DNA from: Silene conica | Lineage: Eukaryota; Streptophyta; Magnoliopsida; Caryophyllales; Caryophyllaceae | DNA: 64,000 bases | Assembly: GCA_029255685.2 (NCBI GenBank) | Contig: CM055312.2 | Coordinates: 28,304,203 to 28,368,202, forward strand | Direction: 5' to 3' | Shown here: piece after piece, positions 11,901 to 22,089 of the stretch | Position numbering within the stretch: the stretch's first letter is position 1 | Layout of the letters: each line of letters starts with the position of its first letter | The notes under the pieces: model-generated | The model's database searches: none | The model's input: the letters and a program-made list of their open reading frames with translations, nothing else | What the model was told of the DNA's origin: nothing | Program-made: the position numbers and the translations under genes

Positions 11901-13199
11901 CACCCATAGAGAGTTGAACATGAGACAGAGGAGGTGGATAGAGTTGATTGGAGACTATGATATGCATATTGTCTACCACGAGGGCAAGGCGAATGTGGTA
12001 GCTGACGCCCTAAGTAGGAAATCTGTACATGCTTTGAGTTGTGCCAGGTCGAGAGTGAGGTTGCATGGTGAACTAAGGGAGATGTGAATTTTCATGATCC
12101 GGAAAGGGGATGCTCTTAGTGACTTGACAGTGGAGCCTGAGTTGTATGGTGAGATTCGGGAGTTGCAAAGTACTGATGCGAGAATCCAGAAGTGGCGCAG
12201 GATGGTGGAGAGTGAGGATGGAGAAACTGCATCCAAGTTCAGTATTCATACCGACGGTAGTTTGAGGTTCAGTGGGCGATGGTGTGTTCCGGATGTAGAG
12301 GAGCTAAAGAAGAAGATCCTGACTGAAGCTCATGCTACTCCATATTCCGTCACCCAGGGGGTGATAAGCTGTATAAAGATCTTAAGAAGACGTTCTGGTG
12401 GCCTAACATGAAGAAGGAAGTCGCTGAGTTTGTTTCCAGGTGCTTGACATGTCAGAGAGTGAAAGGAGAGCATAAGAGACCTCAGGGGAAAGTTCAACCT
12501 TTGGATGTGCCAGAGTGGAAGTAGGAGAACATTTCGATGGATTTTATCGTGGGGTTGCCTCGGACTCAGAGGAGCAACAACATGATTTGGGTGATTGTGG
12601 ATCGTTTGACTAAGTCTGCTCACTTTTTTCCGATGAAAGATACCTGGAGTAAAGCTGAGTTGGCTAAGTCATATGTGCAGAATGTGGTCAAATTGCATGG
12701 TGTACCCAAGGACATTGTTTCCGATCGAGACTCGAGGTTCATATCTAGATTTTGGCAGGAGTTGCAGACAGCTTTGGGTACCCAATTGAAGATGAGTACT
12801 GCTTTTCATCCAGCTACTAACGGTCAGACTGAGAGAACGATTCAGACCCTAGAGGATATGTTGCGAGCATGTGTACTCGAGTTTGGAGGATCTTGGGAGG
12901 ATCGACTGGGATTGATAGAGTTTTCTTATAACAACAGCTATCATGCCAGTATAGGGATGGCCCCTTTTGAGGCTTTGTACGGGAGGAAGTGTCGGAGCCC
13001 TGTATGTTGGGATGATCGAGCCGATGTTGTAGCTTTAGGGCTAGACATGATCCAGGAGATGGTGGAACAGGTTCAGATTATTCGACAGAAAATGAAGGCC
13101 GCCCAGGATAGACAGAAGAGCAACGCAGATCTGAAGAGGAACGATATCTCGTTTGATGTAGGAGAGAAGGTGTTGCTGAAAGTGTCTCCAATGAAGGGT
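8980..13199 (+). pseudogene. Gypsy A gag-pol, 5' part
   Basis: Start chosen at the ATG at 8980 (M-P-P-R-R), the first ATG ahead of the gag domain. In order: gag (about residues 40-230), zinc knuckle [14 protein letters not shown] from residue 279, protease D-S-G-A at residue 422, reverse transcriptase with F-I-D-D at residue 755, RNase H (D near 11687), integrase zinc region (about 12350-12460) and integrase core with D at 12540, D at 12723 and E at 12831, a DD35E spacing. Breaks: TGA at 12085-12087, a one-base loss near 12349, and TAG at 12522-12524 where a Trp is expected. The usual F-L-G-H-V after the reverse transcriptase site reads F-L-W-H-V. Copia A then interrupts it; the tail is at 21549-21921. 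Confidence 0.88.
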
Positions 13200-13204
13200 G
13201 TGAT
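13200..13204. repeat. Target site duplication GTGAT (left, Copia A)
   Basis: GTGAT before the Copia A LTR, repeated at 21544-21548. It lies inside Gypsy A integrase coding sequence. Confidence 0.9.
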
Positions 13205-14462
13205 TGTTCGGAAATGTGTCCTCAACAATAGTGCGATCACGTAATTAAATCTCATGACGAGAATGCGCAAGGGATGATACAAATTATATTAGTCAACTGA
13301 CCAACATTAATCGGTAATGATTGGCTAGCTAGAGTTTGACATTACTGTCGTATGACGGTGGTGGTCAGTTGATCCCTTTAGGTCACACCTATAGGACAAT
13401 TCCCTAAATTGATAAAGTGATCAAATGTATATTGATACGATTTGATCATATTCCTTAAAACTTATATATTGAAAATATTAGAGGTAAAATCTTAATGTAA
13501 GATTTATATTTGAAATTGAAACGTATCAATTGTCAATTGTTAAACGATATTTATGAAATATCGTAATTAGAATGAATCGGGTTGTATATTATTACAAGTA
13601 TTATAAATCGTAATGACGATTATTGAAATGACCATTTTATACATTAGTGATTATGAATTACTAGCCAATTTGTTAAATATGATTTTATTAATTTACAAAT
13701 GATATTTATTTAATAAATATGCATTTTAAATTAAAAACAATTGTTACTTATTATATTGTGACATAGTGTATGTCACACTTATACAATTGTACAAAATTGA
13801 CATACATAAAATGGTTGTCCATTTTATGTTTAGTGGTACCGGTTTTTTGTGTGGGGATTTAGAGAAGTGTTGGGTGTTATTTAATAACCCCAACATTGTG
13901 ATTAAAGATGTTTTTGCTTTAATCAACCTAGAGTCACCCTAAGTGTTTTGGTAAGACAAAAAGCACTCTTTGGTGCTTCCCCATGTGAACCTCACGGCAA
14001 GAACACCAAATCAACCATAAAAATGTGAATTGTTCACTAGGCAATTCATTCTAATACTTTGCCATTTTTTCTAGTGATAGAAAAACCAAGAAAACCTCTA
14101 AAATTATTATATGATAATATCAATATATATTTTACTATAAGTGATAGTAATAAGTTTATTATTCAAATTAGATTAAGATAATAAACTAAGTTTAAGGAAA
14201 AAACCGATTTTGTAACTAGCTTGTTCAAGTCTCGGTTATTTGAGGGGTTGTCTTGGTGCATCCAAAAGAGGTATTCTTATTTGGGTACTCGGAGGATCAT
14301 CCTTGCTATATTCTTGGACCGTGTGTAAGGGTTCAATATCTCCTTATTTCCGCATTTTTAGCATGCATAAGATCACTAATAATATGTTAATTAAAGGGTT
14401 AATTAAATGATTATGTTAGTATGACTAAAGATTAGTTTATGAGTAACTAATAAAACCCAACA
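13205..14462 (+). repeat. Copia A 5' LTR
   Basis: Starts TGTTCGG (the 3' copy has TGTTGGG) and ends ACCCAACA. Contains the conserved hairpin at 13293-13372. Confidence 0.92.
13293..13372 (+). other. Copia LTR hairpin (Copia A 5' copy)
   Basis: Outer arms TCAACTGACCA (13293-13303) and TGGTCAGTTGA (13362-13372) are perfect complements. Inner arms CGGTAATG (13312-13319) and CATTACTG (13340-13347) pair with one G-T wobble. It starts 88 bases into the LTR. Confidence 0.7.
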
Positions 14463-14464
14463 AT

Positions 14465-14475
14465 TGGTATCAGAG
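14465..14475 (+). other. Copia A primer binding site, initiator Met tRNA
   Basis: TGGTATCAGAG two bases after the 5' LTR; the match to initiator Met tRNA stops there (A instead of the usual C follows). Confidence 0.75.
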
Positions 14476-16501
14476 AAATAGGTTGTTTGCATGTTTTCCG
14501 TTTACGTTTTTACGGAGTTATAGTGATAACAAAATAAAATTGGAATTTTCGTTTGATATATGATATGCACGAAATAATTTAAGCATAATTACCTACTGTT
14601 TTCTAAAATGTTTTAGAATATTTGGAATATTTGGAATATATTTTGCATGAATATTGATTAATGGTATATTAAATCTCGGTTTTTATAAAGTTTTAATGGT
14701 TAAAGTCGTTTATTTTGGGGAAAATAGCTAAAATCATCTTTTGGCCGAGATTTTTCAGTATGTTATCACATGTATTTTCTGTAATATGAATATGATTTTT
14801 CGTAAATTATGGACTTATAAATCGTGTGATATGAATTTTAAGTGTTAAAATGCAATAAGATGAATAAAAATGGGTTAAAATAGTTATATTATGAATTTGA
14901 CTATAAAAATTTATGAGGATGTCACATGCAATATTTAAAATTTATGTTGAATTTTACAGAAATGTATCTCAAATATTGCAATATTATAGATTTTTAATGT
15001 AATAATCGGGTAATTAGTGACATAATTTCGACTTTAATAGTTTAAGTTGGAATTTGGCCATACAAATTTAACACGATGTCATATATATTATTTACAGCAT
15101 GTATAAAATTTGCGAGAATTTTATCTTATTTTATGCTTGTGAAATAATTTTAAAGGTTAAAATTGTACGATATATGACGTAAATCGTTAAAATTTGCAAA
15201 TGTTGTTAAAATGGCCGAAAAATGTAACCCATATTAGTCATATATGATATGTTCATCATGAAAATTATCTTGGGAGCCAAAAGTTTCAGATATGATTTGA
15301 TTTGATTTAATTTTGATTTGTTAAAAGTAGCATTTAAAATTAAATAAAAGGAGTCATGCATTTAAAATTTCGGCTATGGGGCAATGTGCCATTAAATTTT
15401 CTGTCCATCTTGTGTTCTTAAAATTTTTTGGAAGGTATAAAAATATTATTAGTATTTAATTTGCATTTATAAAGTTAATTATTGATATTTCCGACTTAAA
15501 ATGCTCGTTTTACGTCTTATTTACGAAATAATGTTAAAACCGTATAAATTCTTATATTTTAAGATTCTGAAAATTTTAAGAACATTATGGTTTTTTCAAA
15601 ATTTGAATTTTGAATTTTCGAAATTTTAATGACTCTTTCGGATTTTTATATTATTTTTCCCGTAAAACCGAGTAATACCGATCAATATTGATATATATTA
15701 AGTTAAGTCATGTTCAAAGTTTGAGTAAGACTAAATTTTGAAACCTATAAGAGTTAGGATGATTAACTTAAGGATGAAAACCGTTTCATATAATGCATAG
15801 TGTTGTTAATCGTTAAAACACGCGATTCCATAAACCGAGGTTTGCGATAACTATTTAAATAAGTGTTTTAAATAGGACGATTTGGCTTAGGATTTGCATG
15901 ATAATTCATATTTACATAAGCATTGCATACTTTATTATGAATGTCATGATTTATTTTACGTAATTTTGGGAATTATGTAATTTACTTAGTATGGCCTTAG
16001 TTTTTAATCGGTATTTCCCGTAATGTAAGGGGTTACCGATTCGGTTGTAATTTTGTGATCTCGTATCACCCAATTGTAATTTATTTCTATTTTATAATGT
16101 ATAAAGTAGACTAGAAAAGTTGTAATATTTGTAAAATCCGGAGTTCCTTGAAGACGGTGCCATTCGGAAAGGAGTTCCGACAAGACGGTGTTTACCTCGA
16201 AGTGCGTGCCGCGTGAAGTTCAAGGGACCAAAGGAGTTGGTTTCCGAATTTGTACTTTGTTATTTCTTTTCTAGGAAAGGCCATACTAGGGTTTATTTAT
16301 TCTTTTATTTTGCTTTTATATGTTTGCATGCATAGCCAAATCGTCATACATCGTATCATGCATGTTTCGACCTAGTCGACCTAGTCTTTTATTTTATCGA
16401 TAATTCACCGACTTAGTTCACTTAAACGGAGATAGATAATAATTGACTAGATCTCTTACATATAAATATTGAGACTTAGCCTTACCAAAAAGTACGGACC
16501 C

Positions 16502-16528
16502 ATGAATCCCTTCTTCACAAGAACGTAG
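16502..16528 (+). CDS. Conserved short leader ORF (8 codons), hypothetical
   Basis: ATG to TAG encodes MNPFFTRT, 421 bases upstream of the gag ATG. The Copia B counterpart (63519-63545, minus) encodes MTPFFIRK and also stops after 8 codons. The Copia C counterpart (from 43923, minus) begins MNPFF but runs on. Spacing to gag is similar in all three (421, 431 and 388 bases). It may be an upstream ORF that tunes gag translation, or the bases may be conserved for another reason. Translation is not shown. Confidence 0.3.
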   Translation: MNPFFTRT

Positions 16529-16922
16529 GCTCGGCTACACCGGGGTACTAAAATTGTCACGTTGGGTAAGTGGGGTAATAAGATTACACCTTGAAATTTG
16601 GTTGATCTCAACGAAAGTATTCGTAACCGTAGTTGCAATAAGTTCGGGCTAAAGATAATTTTAAGAAAATTGTCGACCGAGAGTTCTAAAAGTAGAACCG
16701 ATTAAAGGGTTAATCCACCAAATTATACCGATACGGGTTGAATCGGCTACACCGTGCCCGGATTAGTATGGGTTTGGGTCTCGGGATTGTTTACTTAATT
16801 GGGTAAGAGATCATTAAGTAAATATATAACTAAACTTGTTAAAGTTTCTAGTTTAAATTAAGAATTTTTAAAATGATGTTGTTTTTCCTTTTATTATTGT
16901 AGTTTAATTTTCAACAACATCA

Positions 16923-17831
16923 ATGGCAACCAACGCTCCACCTCTCACTAACGTATCATGGCTTCGATCCTTTATGGATCGTTGCAAACTCGATAAACAT
17001 GGTTCAAACTTTAAGGATTGGGATGCGCAATTACTTTTGGCCGCTCAAGGTGACGATAAGAGTCGTTACCTATCCGAAGCCGCTCCTCCCGCTCCAACCG
17101 CTCGTTCCGCGGTCGGAACTCATGAGGCCTATGAAGCCTACATGAAAGAGTCCTCCGCTCTTAAAAATGTGGTCATATTCTCCATGGAGCCGGATCTCCA
17201 AAGGAGTATGATAAAGTTGACCACATCGTATGAAATATACACCAAGCTTGCGACCATGTTTTCGCAAACTCCAAGGGTGATTCAATATGAGGCGGCTTCC
17301 GCCTTCTTTGACATTACATTCAAGGAAGGGCAAAAGATAAGCCCTCATGTGCTCAAACTCGTTGAGCTCGCGGAGACTCTAAAAACTCAAAATGTTGATG
17401 TTCCCGACTCTCTAATTATTGACCGAGTTCTTCACTCGCTCAATAAGGTTAAAGCGTATGCTCAATTCCGGGTGAATTTCAATATGCAAAACCAAGAGAC
17501 CACGTTGGAAGAGTTGCATAAGATGCTCGTCCAAGCCGAAAGGGACATGGGACTTCATGAAAGTTCCACCAAGGATGTTTTGAACATCGAAAAGAAATGG
17601 AAAACGAGCTTCAAAAGGAATGCCTCTAAAGGCAAGGGCAAGAAAACGTTCAAGCCCAAAGCGACCAAAGAAAAGACCTTTTCGAAAGGCGCTTCCACCT
17701 CGTCTTCAAAAGAGCAAGACAAGTGCCATTATTGCACGAGGATCGGTCATTGGAAGAGAAATTGCCCCAAATACTTAAGCGATCTCAAAAATGGGAAGGC
17801 AACCGCCGTGGGTAATAATTCTCGTTTATGA
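16923..17831 (+). CDS. gag: Copia A Gag (nucleocapsid-type), intact
   Basis: A 302-codon ORF with ATG at 16923 and TGA at 17829-17831. Residues about 10-225 form the Copia Gag (UBN2-like) domain. A Lys-rich stretch (about 228-262) follows, then one zinc knuckle CHYCTRIGHWKRNC at about residue 271. The protein packages element RNA into cytoplasmic particles. It resembles the first 300 residues of the Copia C polyprotein (shared H/D-G-S-N-F-x-D-W, Y-L-x-E, S-P-H-x-L, D-R-x-L-H-S-L), and the Copia B pseudogene is a close relative. It stops where Copia C continues into protease, so Gag is the only product of this element. The frame is fully open, unlike copy B. Confidence 0.9.
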   Translation: MATNAPPLTNVSWLRSFMDRCKLDKHGSNFKDWDAQLLLAAQGDDKSRYLSEAAPPAPTARSAVGTHEAYEAYMKESSALKNVVIFSMEPDLQRSMIKLTTSYEIYTKLATMFSQTPRVIQYEAASAFFDITFKEGQKISPHVLKLVELAETLKTQNVDVPDSLIIDRVLHSLNKVKAYAQFRVNFNMQNQETTLEELHKMLVQAERDMGLHESSTKDVLNIEKKWKTSFKRNASKGKGKKTFKPKATKEKTFSKGASTSSSKEQDKCHYCTRIGHWKRNCPKYLSDLKNGKATAVGNNSRL

Positions 17832-20285
17832 TTCATGTCATTTATCAACTTATGTATAGTGATACAAATGTGTTGATGTTTACCCTTTTTAAATGTTTTA
17901 AAGGGGCGCCTCCTAATAATGATAAGGGCAAGGAGAAGGAAGCTTGAAGCTCCTTACTTGGATGGCTATGGTAGCATCCAAATTGATCGAAGACTTGAAG
18001 AGCTAGCCTCTAATTTTCATATCGTCTTCTTTCATATTTTGCATTTATTTTGGAACAATTTACTTTCTTGTAAGACAAGGATTAAAATCCTAAAACAATG
18101 GTTGAAATTTTGGATATAGGTGACTTGGTTTTCAACCCGAGTCACTACTTTTGTTCTTAATCAATGTTTTGATTTCTCAAATAAATTGCATGCCTCATTT
18201 AAACATGAATAATGGTGATCTAATCACAATTGATACGATCAATATAATATAATCAAAGTGTTGAATAAAACAGAGAACTACACCCCATGAGATACTTTCA
18301 ATCAAAATGAGACTATATTAGTTCATTATAAGATTTTCATTTTAAGTGAAAATGAGAATGTATTCATCACACCTATAAAACTTCAAACATTCATATGCAT
18401 TGGTTAATCGAAATAGCTATCCTTAAACGAATAAAGGTTATTGTTAGAAGGATAGAGTGGGAGAAAATATTTCGCTCACAAACCAATGATATAGATAACG
18501 GATCTTAGAGAAGATTCTTACTTGGGAGTCTTAAGAAGAGCCCTAAATGGTTTGAAGAAACTACGAGAAGACACTGAAGAAACTACGGGAGGACACTCGA
18601 AGAAAGGTTCTTTATGTTCATTGTTTCATAGAGAGGAGACATGAAACCCCGTATGAATTCGGAAAGAATATCGGCTCCTTCAGATAATGATTTTTTAAGG
18701 ATTATAAGATAATAGAGGAGAAATCATCTATCTATACGGGAGGAAAGACCGGTTCCTTAAAAATGATTTTTCTAAGTTTATAAGATAAAAGAGAAGAAAT
18801 CATCTCAATTCTCTCAATGTAGTTATAAGGAAATTATCATGTCATTTTCGTCTCGAGGAAACGAAGACATGATAAGAAGGTAATGATTGATTGAATGGAA
18901 ACAGATCACTATAGGGATAGTGATAGTGATAATGATTCGAGTAATAGTTTAACATGCGAGAAATGAAAGGTTCATTTAAGATATCGAGAGATATTGATTT
19001 TAGTGGGAGCGATTTTCATTAAAAGAATTAAGCCTACCATTTAGAGAGGATGGGTGATTCTTTAAGGTGTAAAGAATAAGAGGTTTGAAATTCTAGATGA
19101 TCAAATACTTTATATCATAAGATGATGGAGCTTACAGGAAGGTTATTATATGGATAATAAAAGGTCGCCCACTAGAAGTTAGAATGGTTGGATACATTAT
19201 TCATAATGATGAATGAAACCATTATCAAATAGCCAAGATGAGTGAAAATTATTAGAATGATGAAATCATAAATAGACTACAATAAAGTTTTCAGTACATA
19301 AGTGACTGTATATCGATACGTCACAAGTTATAAGATAACAGTGGGAGCTTTCCTCCGGAAAGGAAACTCAAAATCTAGAAAGAGTTCTAGATATGTACTC
19401 AAATAGGATCATATTATACGAGATAATATGAGAATGAAGGAGACAAAAATTTGTAAGTTTTGCAATCATGAATAAAAGGTTTATTCGCAAAACACTAATA
19501 CAAATAGATGATTGTGCATCAAATGCAATGTAATAGTATTGACTATTGTTGCATGACAACATCATTTGAGTTATAATTAACTCAAAGTAAAAGATACTTT
19601 GTCAGAATCCAAATGGGTTGTAAGAGACAATATTGAACCCCATAAGTGAACTGGATTGACTTAGTATGGCCCCTAGCCGCTTACATGAGGTGACGTCTCA
19701 AAGCGACTAGAGTGTGAGGCGATTGATGGCAAGTTCAAGTGCCATAGAGTCATATGTGATGACTAGTCGATCACATAGGCAGACTGTAAGAGACACTCCG
19801 TCGGGCAATGTGACCGCTTATAGAGTTCTGGAAATTTTATAGCCGGGTCGTGGCGAGAGCTGCTATAGTATTCTTGTGAGTCAATTCTTAGACTAAAGAC
19901 TACTCTCCCAAGATGGTACAGTTTAGGCATAACTTTGATCCATTCTCTACGACTTTTCGTAACTGGAGTCAAATGGGATTGTTTTGGGTTGTGACTGACT
20001 GTGACTAGTTGAAGGAAGTAGTGCGATAGAAATTGTCCACCCCTTGTCAGGGTTGTTCAAATCTCAGGGCCACTCGAGGAGAAGTTAACTGGAAATGCGT
20101 GGCCAAGCTCGGAAGCTATCTATGGTAGATAATTCCGGTCAGACAGTTATTCTCCAGATCGAGGAAACCACTCATGATATGATCGAATGCAAGTACGACC
20201 TCAGAGAGACATCTTGCATTGAGTGGGAGATTGTAATAGGACAAGAGCATTGGTGACGCACACTTGTCGAGGACAAGTGGGAGAT
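17832..20285 (+). other. Copia A non-coding 3' region
   Basis: 2.45 kb without recognisable coding sequence where pol would sit. It contains two tandem 22-bp units (18554-18597, core GAAGAAACTACG). The last ~650 bp (about 19640-20285) aligns well with 60152-60480 of Copia B on the opposite strand, for example TATAGCCGGGTCGTGG near 19838. Confidence 0.7.
20273..20285 (+). other. Copia A polypurine tract
   Basis: ACAAGTGGGAGAT directly before the 3' LTR, the plus-strand primer. A similar tract, CATTGAGTGGGAGA, lies upstream at 20217-20230. Confidence 0.75.
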
Positions 20286-21543
20286 TGTTGGGAAATGTGT
20301 CCTCAAAAATAGTGCGATCACGTAATTAAATCTCATGACGAGAATGCGCAAGGGATGATACAAATTATATTAGTCAACTGACCAACATTAATCGGTAATG
20401 ATTGGCTAGCTAGAGTTTGACATTACTGTCGTATGACGGTGGTGGTCAGTTGATCCCTTTAGGTCACACCTATAGGACAATTCCCTAAATTGATAAAGTG
20501 ATCAAATGTATATTGATACGATTTGATCATAATCCTTAAAACTTATATATCGAAAATATTAGAGGTAAAATCTTAATGTAAGATTTATATTTGAAATTGA
20601 AACGTATCAATTGTCAATTGTTAAACGATATTTATGAAATATCGTAATTAGAATGAATCGGGTTGTATATTATTACAAGTATTATAAATCATAATGACGA
20701 TTATTGAAATGACCATTTTATACATTAGTGATTATGAATTACTAGTCAATTTGTTAAATATGATTTTATTAATTTACAAATGATATTTATTTGATAAATA
20801 TGCATTTTAAATTAAAAACAATTGTTACTTATTATATTGTGACATAGTGTATGTCACACTTATACAATTGTACAAAATTGACATACATAAAATGGTTGTC
20901 CATTTTATGTTTAGTGGTACCGGTTTTTTGTGTGGGGATTTAGAGAAGTGTTGGGTGTTATTTAATAACCCCAACATTGTGATTAAAGATGTTTTTGCTT
21001 TAATCAACCTAGAGTCACCCTAAGTGTTTTGGTAAGACAAAAAGCACTCTTTGGTGCTTCCCCATGTGAACCTCACGGCAAGCACACCAAATCAACCATA
21101 AAAATGTGAATTGTTCACTAGGCAATTCATTCTAATACTTTGCCATTTTTTCTAGTGATAGAAAAACCAAGAAAACCTCTAAAATTATTATATGATAATA
21201 TCAATATATATTTTACTATAAGTGATAGTAATAAGTTTATTATTCAAATTAGATTAAGATAATAAACTAAGTTTAAGGAAAAAACCGATTTTGTAACTAG
21301 CTTGTTCAAGTCTCGGTTATTTGAGGGGTTGTCTTGGTGCATCCAAAGGAGGTATTCTTATTTGGGTACTCGGAGGATCATCCTTGCTATATTCTTGGAC
21401 CGTGTGTAAGGGTTCAATATCTCCTTATTTCCGCATTTTTAGCATGCATAAGATCACTAATAATATGTTAATTAAAGGGTTAATTAAATGATTATGTTAG
21501 TATGACTAAAGATTAGTTTATGAGTAACTAATAAAACCCAACA
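20286..21543 (+). repeat. Copia A 3' LTR
   Basis: 1258 bp, TGTTGGG to ACCCAACA, the same length as the 5' LTR. The hairpin copy is at 20374-20453. Confidence 0.92.
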
Positions 21544-21548
21544 GTGAT
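21544..21548. repeat. Target site duplication GTGAT (right, Copia A)
   Basis: Matches 13200-13204. Confidence 0.9.
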
Positions 21549-21921
21549 GAGGTTTGGGAAGCGTGGGAAACTGAGCCAGAAGTTTATTGGACCATTTGAG
21601 ATCTTGGACAGAGTTGGAGAGGTGGCATACCGTTTAGCTTTACCTCCAGCCCTATCCACGGTCCATAATGTGTTTCATGTGTCGCAGTTGAGGAAGTATG
21701 TGAGTGATCCATCGCATGTTCTACAACACGAGGTGATTGAGGTCGATGAGCAGTTGGCATACGTTGAGACACCGAAAGAGATTATGGACAAGAAGGTACG
21801 TCAGACTCGCAATGGAGAGACAACCTTGGTGAAAGTCCTGTGGACCAATCATAATTAGGAAGAGGCTACAAGGGAGCCTGAGGCGTCCATGAGAGAGCGT
21901 TATCCGCATCTGTTCGATTGA
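21549..21921 (+). pseudogene. Gypsy A gag-pol, 3' part with chromodomain
   Basis: Continues the integrase C-terminal region ([17 protein letters not shown]) from the part ending at 13199. A chromodomain-like tail follows (P-K-E-I-M-D, L-V-K-V-L-W, then E-E-A-T and R-Y-P-H-L-F), which in known chromoviruses is thought to steer integration to particular chromatin. A TAG at 21856-21858 falls inside the chromodomain; the same frame continues to the TGA at 21919-21921. Confidence 0.82.
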
Positions 21922-22089
21922 GGTAAGTTACGCGGACGTAACTTTTCTTTAAGGGGGATGGAATGTAACATTCTGTGATTTAAGTAAACTTTTTGTGATA
22001 TTTCGTGTTCCAAGTTCGGTTGAGTTGGTTGTTTTGTCACCTAAGTGAGGACAAACTTCGGGACGAAGTTCATTTTAAGGGGGGAACAC
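21922..22089 (+). other. Gypsy A 3' untranslated region and polypurine tract
   Basis: Short non-coding stretch ending in the purine tract AAGGGGGGAACAC (22077-22089) directly before the 3' LTR. It includes GGACGTAAC and a G-rich run near 21951, both also seen reversed in the non-autonomous Gypsy near 28020-28050. Confidence 0.7.

Larger units (their letters stand above)
14463..16922 (+). other. Copia A long leader
   Basis: About 2.4 kb with no long ORF between LTR and gag. It holds two copies of a leader block (near 14917 and 15072) shared with the 1473 element. Near 16492-16560 is a block conserved in Copia B and C that encodes a short ORF, M-N-P-F-F-T-R-T then stop, at 16502-16528. Confidence 0.7.
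13205..21543 (+). mobile_element. Copia A: gag-only (TR-GAG-like) Copia element
   Basis: Two 1258-bp LTRs (13205-14462 and 20286-21543) with about nine differences by eye, a Met primer site, one intact gag ORF, a polypurine tract and a perfect TSD. No protease, integrase, reverse transcriptase or RNase H could be read in the 2.45 kb between gag and the 3' LTR, on either strand. Elements of this plan are known in plants as TR-GAG. It would need enzymes from a related element to move; the LTR and Gag similarity to Copia C makes that family a candidate. Confidence 0.9.

Noticed and set aside
17919..18119. 66-codon frame after Copia A gag as a remnant of pol
   Set aside because: No protease or integrase motif can be read in any frame there.
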